Shown: positions 3,789 to 12,074 of the stretch, one piece after another
How positions within the stretch are numbered: the stretch's first letter is position 1
Layout of the letters: each line of letters starts with the position of its first letter
Assembly (NCBI GenBank): GCA_030527765.1
Contig: JAUNAE010000077.1
Location: 1 to 12,117 of the forward strand
Reading direction: 5' to 3'
From: Eubacteriales bacterium
GTDB lineage: Bacteria > Bacillota_A > Clostridia > Lachnospirales > Lachnospiraceae
DNA length: 12,117 nucleotides
Translations under genes and position numbers: made by a program
The notes under the pieces: model-generated
The model's database searches: none
The model's input: the letters and a program-made list of their open reading frames with translations, nothing else
What the model was told of the DNA's origin: nothing

Positions 3789-6418
3789 GCAATTTCAGAG
3801 ATGTCACCTTCGGGGAGCATTTGTTTTCGAAGATAGATGATAACGCTTATCTGCAAAAGTTGTATCACAATATCCTTATTAACTATTCCAAGCGTTTGTT
3901 CCGTTTGGATGAGATCGAAGAACAGCCTGTCAACATTGGGGATGCTTTGACTTTTGCAGATGTGCTTTCAAAATCCTACGGTACAAACCTATCGGATATT
4001 CATAAGATTCGTGCGCAGGAAATGGTCGCACTGCTTTATGATATGTATCCACAGGATGAGCAGATAAAGTATTATCTCGGATCTGTTCTCGCCAATACAG
4101 GGAATTTCTTAGGTATGAACAGGCTGACACCGGATTTTGAAAATGCCTCACTGCTTGAACGTGTTTATATGCACTTTAACATGGATTATCTGTCTGTACC
4201 GTCAGATGACGGGGCTCATTTTTTTCCTGCACAGAAAGAAATATACGATAGTCTGTCAAGACCTTGTTTCAGTTATTCAGCACCGACATCTATGGGAAAG
4301 TCCTTTATGATGCGTGCGTTTATCAAGCGGCAGATCATGGACGGTGCAAAGAAAAATTTTGCTTTGCTCATTCCGACAAAAGCTCTAATAAACGAGGTTA
4401 CAAGCGAATTAATAGACAGTCTCACTACTCTATTGAAAGAGACTGATTACCGCATTGTAACATCTTCTGGTTCGATGGCATTAGAAACAAAACATAACTA
4501 TATTTTCGTGCTGACGCCGGAGAGAATGCTGTACATTCTGATTAACGACCCTGACCTTATGATCGATTATTTATTTGTAGATGAAGCACATAAAATATCT
4601 TCTGGTGATAAGAGAAGTGCATTCTATTACAAGGTTATCAATAAGTTAGAAGATCGGCGCAGCAGTACGCATATTATATTTGCGTCGCCGAATATCCCAA
4701 ATCCGAGAGTATATCTCGATACGTTGTCAATAGGAGAATGGAGCATCGGTGAAGAATCTATTGTGGCGTGCAGATATGCCCCTGTTAGTCAGTTGAAATA
4801 TATCATTGACTTATGGGAACGTAATATCCGCATCTTTGATTCATACTCAAAGAAATTTATACTGCTGCATGAGATGAATCGGCAGTATTCATTGAGTGAG
4901 GTAATTGCACGAATTGGTGATAAGCGGCATAACATCGTATATTGCAAATCTAAGAATGATGCCATTCAGTTTGCAAGAGATTATGCGAACACACAGAACC
5001 CGATCGGCGATAAAAGGCTACAGGCGTTTGCAGAGGCAATCCGCAGCGATGTCCATAAGGAATACTATCTCGCTGAACTGGTAGAAAAAGGTGTGGCATA
5101 CCACATCGGTTATCTGCCAGCAAATATCAGGATGCAACTGGAGGATTATTATCGTGACGGTCTTATAAAGACCATGTTTTGTACAAGCACCTTGCTGGAA
5201 GGAGTCAATCTGCCTGCAGAAAACCTGTTCATTACAAGCTACAAGAAGGGATTGAGCAACTTTTCTGAGGTTGATTTTAAAAACCTGATAGGGCGTGTGG
5301 GACGTGCCAAATACAACCTATACGGAAATGTCGTTATTGTCCGTCTTCAGAGGCAGGAACGCGAAGAAGACTTGCAGAAATATGAGAATTTGCTGAAGGA
5401 CGATGTGCCTATGCAGAAACTGTCCATAGAAGCAGAATTAAACTCAAACCAGAAAAAGCTCATAGTAGATACGCTCCTTTCTGGAAACGTGGAAATCCAC
5501 AAATCTAAGAAACAGCAAAGTGAAGACAACTATGAGCTGATGAGAAAAACCATGTTAATTCTTGTCGGGGATATAGTTAACGGTAGAAACAGTCGCGTCA
5601 GGATGGAATTTGCACCGTATCTGACACCTGAGACTGAGTTAAAAATTCGGGAGCAATTTTCTGTACCAGAGAAAAAACCAGAGGATGATATTAATGTATC
5701 GTATGATCAGATACAGGGTATCGAAAAACTGATCCGCGACGGACTGACTTACCCGGAAATCAAAGATCCGAAGCGCGGTGCAGATTATTATGAGACACTG
5801 GCATTCCTCAATAAACTAGCTGTGGCGTTCAAGTGGCGTATCTACGAAAACCGAACGCTTGGTGCTGGAGAAGGACAAAATTATTCCAAACTGACATGGT
5901 ATACGGTTCTTTTGAACCAATGGATGCAAGGGCATGGACTCAGCTATATCATCGGACGAAGCATTGATGACTATGACGAGAAAAAGAGGGAATTGAAAGT
6001 TGACTACAATAAATGGGAAGTGTTTGATGGTTCGCAAAAACATATAAACATAATAATTGCCGATACATTGGAGGCGATCGAAGATGTACTTTTATTTCGG
6101 CTTTCAAACTACTTTCTTAAGTTTTCTGAGGAATATAAGCGTCAGCATCCTGATGAACAGTTCACGAATGACTGGTATGAGTTTGTAGAGTACGGAACAA
6201 CGAATCACCTACGAATCATTCTGCAACGGAGTGGCTTCAAACGAGATTCGACTGCATATATCCGAAGAAATGCTGATAAGTACGTACAAGGAACATCAAA
6301 CAATCCCAAGTTACTAAAGAAAGCATTACTGGAGTGCCCAAATGAGCTGGTGAGAAGAGATACTGAAGAAATTCAATACAATGTACCAGAATTATTCATA
6401 AATGAAGGAGAAGAATAA
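3785..6418 (+). CDS. HamB-like superfamily 2 DEAH helicase (Hachiman)
   Basis: This 877-residue ATP-dependent helicase has Walker A APTSMGKS (166-173, Lys172), motif Ia IPTKALINE (196-204), TPER (244-247), DEAH (266-269), a motif III variant FASPN (299-303), a second RecA-like domain starting near NIVYCKSK (383-390), motif V STLLEGVNLPA (468-478) and motif VI GRVGRA (503-508). The GVNLPA and GRVGRA signatures place it near Ski2-like helicases. With a DUF1837 partner directly upstream it fits HamB, the DNA-scanning motor of Hachiman. About 145 residues precede the helicase core, and a long C-terminal region (about 530-877) has no motif I recognise. Translation is coupled to the upstream gene through an ATGA overlap, with GGAGGAGGTGGAG just before the start. 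All core ATPase motifs are intact, so the motor should be active even if its partner is not. Confidence 0.85.
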   Translation: MSNFRDVTFGEHLFSKIDDNAYLQKLYHNILINYSKRLFRLDEIEEQPVNIGDALTFADVLSKSYGTNLSDIHKIRAQEMVALLYDMYPQDEQIKYYLGSVLANTGNFLGMNRLTPDFENASLLERVYMHFNMDYLSVPSDDGAHFFPAQKEIYDSLSRPCFSYSAPTSMGKSFMMRAFIKRQIMDGAKKNFALLIPTKALINEVTSELIDSLTTLLKETDYRIVTSSGSMALETKHNYIFVLTPERMLYILINDPDLMIDYLFVDEAHKISSGDKRSAFYYKVINKLEDRRSSTHIIFASPNIPNPRVYLDTLSIGEWSIGEESIVACRYAPVSQLKYIIDLWERNIRIFDSYSKKFILLHEMNRQYSLSEVIARIGDKRHNIVYCKSKNDAIQFARDYANTQNPIGDKRLQAFAEAIRSDVHKEYYLAELVEKGVAYHIGYLPANIRMQLEDYYRDGLIKTMFCTSTLLEGVNLPAENLFITSYKKGLSNFSEVDFKNLIGRVGRAKYNLYGNVVIVRLQRQEREEDLQKYENLLKDDVPMQKLSIEAELNSNQKKLIVDTLLSGNVEIHKSKKQQSEDNYELMRKTMLILVGDIVNGRNSRVRMEFAPYLTPETELKIREQFSVPEKKPEDDINVSYDQIQGIEKLIRDGLTYPEIKDPKRGADYYETLAFLNKLAVAFKWRIYENRTLGAGEGQNYSKLTWYTVLLNQWMQGHGLSYIIGRSIDDYDEKKRELKVDYNKWEVFDGSQKHINIIIADTLEAIEDVLLFRLSNYFLKFSEEYKRQHPDEQFTNDWYEFVEYGTTNHLRIILQRSGFKRDSTAYIRRNADKYVQGTSNNPKLLKKALLECPNELVRRDTEEIQYNVPELFINEGEE

Positions 6419-8254
6419 ATGGCGATTTTTTATGAAACCGTGCTAACGGTATTAAAATCAGATGAGAGGTTTGTAGCCGAGGATGGCACTTTCTTGCGCA
6501 ATGCAGTTTATGAGGCTGCAATAAAGATGGACGAGAGACTTATTCGTATCCTTCTTGCGAACGATGAAACACGCGCTCGTTTCTTCACGGAAGTCGATGG
6601 TGTCAAGGTGTTTGATAAGATGGGATTTGCATGGGTAATCAATAACAGGCAATTCCTGCCGGATAGTTACACCCGATTTAAGAATAAAATCGGCCTTGCC
6701 GAAGAAAATGGAGATCTTATTTCTACATCTGGCAAAGTTGAACTTGTTTTTCCTTATAAGGATTGCGTTCTGGAAGGCGGTCAGACAAAAGAAGATCAGA
6801 AAAGAAGTGAGATTTTTTATAATGAAACTCTTGCACCCGATGAGGTGGATAGACTTTTGTTTCCTAAAGTATTATCACATGCAACAAAGTTTTCATCTTC
6901 AGGTAAAGAAAAGACGACCTCGTTTAGTGATGAGGATAATCTAATTATCAAGGGAAACAATCTTCTTGCACTTGCTTCTTTGCTAAAAAGATATGAGGGA
7001 AGGATAAAGTGTATTTATATAGATCCACCCTATAACACTGGATCAGATGGATTTAAATACAATGATAATTTCAACCATTCGACGTGGCTTTTGTTTATGA
7101 AAAACAGGCTTCAACTTGCTCATAGACTTCTTAGAAATGATGGAAGTATTTTTGTACAGTGTGACGATTTTGAAGATTCGTATTTAAAAGTATTAATGGA
7201 TGAGATATTCGGACGTGACAACTATAGAAATAAAATCACCTGGAAACGCCGAGGAGGAAGTGCTAATCCCAAAAATCGATTAAACAATGTTACTGATTAT
7301 ATTCTTTGGTATTCAAAATCGGATGCAATGGATTATACTCCGATTTTCACACTTAATGATGAAAAAACTCAGCGATATATTAAGGAACGCTTTACTAATG
7401 TTGATGAGAACGGAAGACGTTTTATGAAATCGCCACTGCAAAGTCCAAACCCACGACCTAATCTCATGTATGAGTACAAGGGGTATAAAGTCCCTGCAAA
7501 AGGGTGGTCGATATCAAAAGAGATTATGGAACAGTGGGATAAAGAGGGGAAATTGTGTTTTCCTGAGGATAAATCCCAAAATATTAATCGTAAAATCTAC
7601 TTAGATGAATATCAAGGACAACCAGTGTCATCTCTATGGACAGATATATATGTTATTAATCCAATGTCAAAAGAGGCAATAGACTTTACCGGTCAAAAAC
7701 CAGAAGCGCTGATAAAACGCATACTTGATATGTGTACACACGAAGGTGATATAGTATTAGATTTCTTTATGGGTACTGGCACAACTGCAGCAACTGCAAT
7801 GAAGATGAAACGAAAATTTATATCAATAGAACAGATGGATTATGTGGAAGACATTACACTTAAACGCCTTCAAAACGTTATAAAAGGTGAAAAAAGTGGT
7901 ATCTCATCTGAAGTAAATTGGGAAGGCGGCGGTTCCTTTGTCTACTGCGAACTTGCCAAGCTTAACCAGACGATAGTTGAAGAAATTGAAACTTCTATTG
8001 ATGATACATCCCTTTTTGATATTTACGAAAGAATGATAAAAGCTGGATTTATCAGTTACAAGATCAATCCGGGTGATATTGATGCTGCCGTCGATAATTA
8101 CGATGCGCTTTCTCTTGATAACAAGAAACGATTTCTGATGGAGATTTTGGATAAGAATCTGTTGTATGTAAATTACTGTGATATAGATGATGAAGAGTTT
8201 GGCATTTCCGATGAGGATAAGACATTTACTCGAAGCTTTTACAGGGAGGGATAA
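6419..8254 (+). CDS. mod: Type III restriction-modification DNA methyltransferase (Mod), beta class
   Basis: This 611-residue adenine-N6 methyltransferase has DPPY in CIYIDPPYNTGSDGFKYNDNF (202-205), followed after a long variable stretch by the AdoMet-binding motif DFFMGTGTT (448-456). The order, with DPPY before FxGxG, defines the beta class used by type III systems. Residues about 260-425 should hold the target recognition domain. The N-terminal 170 residues (LLANDETRARFF, RFKNKIGL, LVFPYKDCVLEGGQT) are typical of Mod. It starts at the base after the helicase stop, with AAGGAG upstream. The Res gene follows after 3 bases, and the Mod tail is encoded by AGGGAGGG, the Res ribosome binding site. 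Mod methylates one strand of an asymmetric site and guides Res. The stretch from about 6840 to 7680 is more A/T-rich than its surroundings, suggesting exchange of recognition sequences. I see no simple repeats of the phase-variable kind. Confidence 0.95.
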   Translation: MAIFYETVLTVLKSDERFVAEDGTFLRNAVYEAAIKMDERLIRILLANDETRARFFTEVDGVKVFDKMGFAWVINNRQFLPDSYTRFKNKIGLAEENGDLISTSGKVELVFPYKDCVLEGGQTKEDQKRSEIFYNETLAPDEVDRLLFPKVLSHATKFSSSGKEKTTSFSDEDNLIIKGNNLLALASLLKRYEGRIKCIYIDPPYNTGSDGFKYNDNFNHSTWLLFMKNRLQLAHRLLRNDGSIFVQCDDFEDSYLKVLMDEIFGRDNYRNKITWKRRGGSANPKNRLNNVTDYILWYSKSDAMDYTPIFTLNDEKTQRYIKERFTNVDENGRRFMKSPLQSPNPRPNLMYEYKGYKVPAKGWSISKEIMEQWDKEGKLCFPEDKSQNINRKIYLDEYQGQPVSSLWTDIYVINPMSKEAIDFTGQKPEALIKRILDMCTHEGDIVLDFFMGTGTTAATAMKMKRKFISIEQMDYVEDITLKRLQNVIKGEKSGISSEVNWEGGGSFVYCELAKLNQTIVEEIETSIDDTSLFDIYERMIKAGFISYKINPGDIDAAVDNYDALSLDNKKRFLMEILDKNLLYVNYCDIDDEEFGISDEDKTFTRSFYREG

Positions 8255-8257
8255 TCG

Positions 8258-10858
8258 ATGGCATTCTTATATGAAAAAATAGATGCCTTGCGTGAATACG
8301 GCAGCAGTGCTGTTCTCCCCTCTTACATTCCGGAGAATCTGAATCCAAACTTCGAGCTGCGCCCTTACCAGAAACAGGCGTTTGAAAACTTTATTACACA
8401 TTTTGAGAATGGTAACCGACCAAAGCCTACGCAGGTGCTTTTTCACATGGCAACCGGCAGTGGAAAGACACTGATTATGGCAGGATTGATGCTGTATCTC
8501 TATAAACAGGGGTATCGGAATTTTCTGTTCTTCGTCAATCTATCGAACATTGTCGAAAAAACAAAAGATAACTTTTTGAATGCAGCCTCCTCTAAGTATC
8601 TTTTTGCAGACGAGATCGTGCTAGACGGAGAACGCATCCGCATCAATCAGGTGAATAATTTCCAGTATGTAGACCGAGATGCCATGAATATCTGCTTTGC
8701 TACTACACAAGGACTCCATATGGATATGTGGATGGCAAAGGAAAATGGGATGTCCTTCGATGACTTTGATGAACAGAAGGTCGTACTGATCTCCGATGAG
8801 GCACATCATTTAAATGTTGATACTAAGAAGAAAATGTCTGCTGACGAGGAATCAAGCTATCATTCCTGGGAACAGACCGTAAAGAATATTTTCAGCCGCA
8901 ATCCCGATAATATTTTGTTGGAGTTTACTGCTACCTGTGACCTTGCAAATCCATCAATTCGTGCAGTATATGAGAATAAGATCATATTTGATTATGCTTT
9001 AGCAAAATTTTACGGCGACAGGTATTCAAAGGATATCCTCACGCTTCGTTCTGACTTGACTGTCATGGAGCGTGCTTTGCAGGCACTTGTCCTTAGTCAA
9101 TATCGCTTAAAAGTGTTTCAATCCCATCGCCTTGGCGTTAAACCTGTTGTGCTCTATAAGGCTGCGAAGATTGCCGATAGCAAGGACTTCATGGCTCAGT
9201 TTATTGAAATGGTAAAAAAACTGACCGGCTCACAGCTTCGAAGCCTTTCTACTGCCGTCAATAATGAGGTTATGCACAAAGCATTTGCGTATTTTGCAAA
9301 CAATGGTATCTCTTTTGAAACGCTCGCCGCAGAACTCCGTGATGATTTTTCTGAGGAACATTGCGTTTCTGTAAACGATGATAAAGATGCCACGCAGAAG
9401 CAGCTTCTCTTAAATTCGCTTGAAGATGCGGATAATCCTTATCGTGCAATTTTTGAGGTAAAAAAGCTGGACGAGGGGTGGGATGTTCTGAACTTGTTTG
9501 ATATTGTACGGCTTTATGAAACAAGACAATCCAGCGGTAAAAAAATAGCTCCTGCAACTATAGCGGAAGCACAGTTGATTGGACGTGGGGCAAGATACTG
9601 CCCATTTCAGCTTGACGATGAGCAGCCTAAATATCAGAGAAAATATGACGAGGATATAACCAGCGAAATGCGTGTCTGCGAGACACTCTATTATCATTGC
9701 CAGAACGATCATCGGTATGTGACGGAACTTCGTAATGCTTTGCGTGAAATTGGTCTCGATACCGACAAAATCGTGCAGCGTGAATATGTCCTTAAGGATG
9801 ATTTTAAAGCGACAGATATATACCGGCAGGGGTTGATCTTTTTAAATGATAGAGAAGTAAAAGACCGGAAAGATGTGCGTGGTCTTACGCCGACCGTACG
9901 CGATAATATATACCGTTTCCAGGCTGCAACGGGAGCTTCCGGAGTTGATTCCGTTATGATTGAAACGTCACAAGGCACTGACCTTGTTTTTGATTTAAAA
10001 ACAGAGCATATGACGATTGGTGAAATTGCGGCAATCAATTATGCAGTTGTTAACAAGGCACTAATGAAGTACCCGATTTTCAAGTTTAACACGTTGCGCT
10101 CATATTTTCCGAATATAAAATCTACAAGGCAGTTTATTACAGATAGCGAATATCTTGGTGCTGTCCGTGTCGATATTCAGAGCAAAGATGTATATCCAAC
10201 AATGGATACGCTTTATGCGGCTGTTTTCTATGTGCTTGGAAAAATTGCAGACTCTATTTCGGGTATTGAGGAAACATACCGAGGAACGAAGAACTTCAGA
10301 GCGAGGAAGATCAGAGATGTCTTTCGTAATAAGACAGTCAACTATACCGATCCGCATGATGGTGGAATTGGTATATCTCAGAACGATCCATCTGTGAAGA
10401 GTGACTGGAAAATTGATCTCTCGACTGAGGACTGGTTTGTTTATACTGATAACTACGGAACATCGGAAGAAAAGGCATTTGTTGCTTACTTCCGTGGATA
10501 TGTTGCTCAGCTGCGAAAAAGATATAATCGTATTTTCCTTATCAGAAACGAGCGTGAATTCCACATCTACTCGTTTGATGACGGTGAACGTTTTGAGCCA
10601 GACTATGTTCTTTTCTTACAGCGCGATAAAACGGATGGGTTTGATCAACTCCAGATTTTTATTGAGCCGAAAGGTAGTCAGCTTCTCGAAAAGGATGCTT
10701 GGAAAGAAAGATTTTTGCTGCAGTTAAAGAAGGAAGCTATACCGACAACGACTTTTGTTGATGATAACGAGTATAAGATTTGGGGACTTCATTTCTTCAA
10801 CCGGGAAAATCGTATGAAGGAAATTGATGAAGAGTTTAAGGCGCTTGTCGTAGAGTAA
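8258..10858 (+). CDS. res: Type III restriction enzyme subunit (Res): helicase plus PD-ExK nuclease
   Basis: This is an 866-residue translocase-nuclease. Near the N-terminus, FELRPYQKQAFENF precedes Walker A ATGSGKT (65-71, Lys70), followed by DEAH (180-183) and TAT in LLEFTATCDL (224-226). The second helicase domain includes VKKLDEGWDVLNLFDIVRL and motif VI QLIGRGARYCPF. The C-terminal nuclease has FEPDY (779-783, Asp782) and IFIEPKG (800-806, Glu803 and Lys805), the PD...E-x-K site expected for Res. Length and domain order match complete Res subunits and there is no frameshift, so the enzyme should be functional. It follows Mod by 3 bases and would form the Mod-Res complex that moves along DNA and cuts when two unmodified sites are met. 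A 154-codon frame on the opposite strand near 10100-10564 is a shadow of this gene. Confidence 0.95.
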   Translation: MAFLYEKIDALREYGSSAVLPSYIPENLNPNFELRPYQKQAFENFITHFENGNRPKPTQVLFHMATGSGKTLIMAGLMLYLYKQGYRNFLFFVNLSNIVEKTKDNFLNAASSKYLFADEIVLDGERIRINQVNNFQYVDRDAMNICFATTQGLHMDMWMAKENGMSFDDFDEQKVVLISDEAHHLNVDTKKKMSADEESSYHSWEQTVKNIFSRNPDNILLEFTATCDLANPSIRAVYENKIIFDYALAKFYGDRYSKDILTLRSDLTVMERALQALVLSQYRLKVFQSHRLGVKPVVLYKAAKIADSKDFMAQFIEMVKKLTGSQLRSLSTAVNNEVMHKAFAYFANNGISFETLAAELRDDFSEEHCVSVNDDKDATQKQLLLNSLEDADNPYRAIFEVKKLDEGWDVLNLFDIVRLYETRQSSGKKIAPATIAEAQLIGRGARYCPFQLDDEQPKYQRKYDEDITSEMRVCETLYYHCQNDHRYVTELRNALREIGLDTDKIVQREYVLKDDFKATDIYRQGLIFLNDREVKDRKDVRGLTPTVRDNIYRFQAATGASGVDSVMIETSQGTDLVFDLKTEHMTIGEIAAINYAVVNKALMKYPIFKFNTLRSYFPNIKSTRQFITDSEYLGAVRVDIQSKDVYPTMDTLYAAVFYVLGKIADSISGIEETYRGTKNFRARKIRDVFRNKTVNYTDPHDGGIGISQNDPSVKSDWKIDLSTEDWFVYTDNYGTSEEKAFVAYFRGYVAQLRKRYNRIFLIRNEREFHIYSFDDGERFEPDYVLFLQRDKTDGFDQLQIFIEPKGSQLLEKDAWKERFLLQLKKEAIPTTTFVDDNEYKIWGLHFFNRENRMKEIDEEFKALVVE

Positions 10859-10875
10859 GGAGGGCGGGTAGGAAT

Positions 10876-11874
10876 ATGCTTAACGAAGAAAAACGAATAT
10901 GGGGTATTCATACCAAGGACGATAATCTATTCTTGCACCAGAATGTTATCGCAATAGGATGGCGAGATATGGGCGATCTGAGCCAGCTCCAGGCAGATCG
11001 CGATATCTTCAAAGAACATTATCAGAAAGTATATCCGGATGCTAAGAAGGGTAGTATTGCGAATGGCGCCGGTATGTTGTATCGATTTGCATATGAGGTG
11101 CAGATTGGGGATTATGTTGTATTTCCATCCAAGATTGACCGGCAGATCAATATCGGTATCGTTGAAGGCGACTATGAGTATCACCCGGAAGCCGCTGAGT
11201 ATGTGCAGCAGCATAAGGTGAAGTGGCTGAAGCATCTGCCACGAACATCCTTCTCTCAGGGGGCGTTATACGAAGTCGGTTCTGCGATGTCCTTCTTCAC
11301 TATAAAGAACTACGCGGACGAGTATCTCGCTGCATTAGACAAAGGATTTAAAAAAAACGTGATGACTACAGATTCTGAAGAGGATGAGAGTGTTGGAGCT
11401 ACAGCGGAAGAAATAGTTGAAGCAACAAGAGATTTCATCCTGAAGGAATTAAGCAAGAATCTGAAGGGCTATGATCTGGAAGAATTCGTAGCTGATCTTC
11501 TGAGAGCTATGGGATATCGCACTACGGTATCTCCGCATGGCGGAGACAGTGGAATTGACATCACTGCCTATAAAGACGAATTGCCACCTCGAATTCTTGT
11601 GCAGGTGAAGAGTCAGGACAGTGATATTAAGGAAACAACAATCCAGTCGCTGAAAGGTGCAATGCGAGAAGGTGACTACGGCCTGTTTGTGACGCTGTCG
11701 AATTATACGAAGAACGCACAAAAATATCTTGATAGTACACCGATTATTCGCGGCATCAATGGAACGGAGCTTGTAGATTTGATTCTGAAGTACTACCACG
11801 ATCTAAGCGAGAAGTACAGGAAGATGATCCCATTGAAGATGGTGTATATTCCGGTTGCGAAGGATGAAGAGTAG
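10876..11874 (+). CDS. Type IV Mrr-family restriction endonuclease with an EVE/PUA-like N-terminal domain
   Basis: This is a 332-residue protein. Residues 7-150 (RIWGIHTKDDNLFLHQNVIA, then IGDYVVFPSK and IGIVEGDYEY) resemble the EVE/PUA-type reader domains that bind modified bases and are often fused to nucleases. An acidic linker (164-180) leads to an Mrr catalytic domain with YDLEEFVADLLRAMGY (Glu203), GGDSGIDI (Asp228) and LVQVKSQ (Gln243, Lys245), the E...D...Q-x-K site of Mrr-type enzymes. All catalytic residues appear intact. It would cut DNA bearing foreign modified bases. It is the last gene of the operon, 17 bases after Res, with TAAGGAGGG at the Res stop. Its coexistence with a methyltransferase implies that it ignores the methylation made by Mod. 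The reader-domain assignment is less certain than the nuclease. Confidence 0.88.
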   Translation: MLNEEKRIWGIHTKDDNLFLHQNVIAIGWRDMGDLSQLQADRDIFKEHYQKVYPDAKKGSIANGAGMLYRFAYEVQIGDYVVFPSKIDRQINIGIVEGDYEYHPEAAEYVQQHKVKWLKHLPRTSFSQGALYEVGSAMSFFTIKNYADEYLAALDKGFKKNVMTTDSEEDESVGATAEEIVEATRDFILKELSKNLKGYDLEEFVADLLRAMGYRTTVSPHGGDSGIDITAYKDELPPRILVQVKSQDSDIKETTIQSLKGAMREGDYGLFVTLSNYTKNAQKYLDSTPIIRGINGTELVDLILKYYHDLSEKYRKMIPLKMVYIPVAKDEE

Positions 11875-11907
11875 CACCTTTTAATTATTCAACACCTTTT
11901 AATTATT
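11875..11907 (+). repeat. Tandem repeat of 15 bp with an 18-bp period after the operon
   Basis: CACCTTTTAATTATT occurs at 11875-11889 and again at 11893-11907, with CAA between. The first copy begins at the base after the last stop codon. It may come from replication slippage, or be a binding site or an element boundary. Its inverted core AATTAAAAGG resembles the AATTAAAGG core of the tandem repeat at the operon promoter. Confidence 0.7.
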
Positions 11908-11908
11908 G

Positions 11909-11921
11909 CGGATTCCATCCG
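11909..11921. other. Short hairpin of unclear role
   Basis: CGGAT and ATCCG pair around a 3-base loop and are followed by an A/T-rich stretch (ATTTATTATAC). This is too weak to call a terminator. A related string (GGATCATCCGA, 11952-11962) occurs about 40 bases further on. Confidence 0.25.
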
Positions 11922-11987
11922 ATTTATTATACTGCAAGACTGATACCGCAAGGATCATCCGACCGGTGACAACGTAACTATTAACAG

Positions 11988-12038
11988 AAACAAGGGTCTC
12001 CAGAGTCGAGCGTAGGCCCTGGAAACCCTTGTTTTACT
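11988..12038 (+). terminator. Large hairpin terminator after the defence operon
   Basis: AAACAAGGGT (11988-11997) pairs with ACCCTTGTTT (12025-12034). After one mismatch the stem continues with TCCAG (11999-12003) and CTGGA (12019-12023), leaving a 15-base loop. The right arm ends in TTTT followed by an A/T-rich stretch. The left arm gives a similar T-rich end on the other strand, so it may work in both directions. It separates the operon from the gene starting at 12075. Confidence 0.7.
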
Positions 12039-12074
12039 TATATTTACCGCCATTTTCGCGAGGGAGGTACATCT

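Noticed and set aside
3785..6418. DISARM or BREX identity for the helicase
   Set aside because: No DUF1998, phospholipase D or PglZ-type gene is present. The upstream DUF1837-like partner and Ski2-like motifs fit Hachiman better.
6419..8254. Phase variation of the methyltransferase by simple repeats
   Set aside because: Many type III mod genes switch by repeat-tract slippage, but I see no homopolymer or short tandem tract of useful length in this gene or at its start.
10100..10564. 154-codon open frame on the minus strand
   Set aside because: It lies wholly inside the Res gene, has no ribosome binding site, and its translation shows no family signature. Res carries clear motifs on the other strand.
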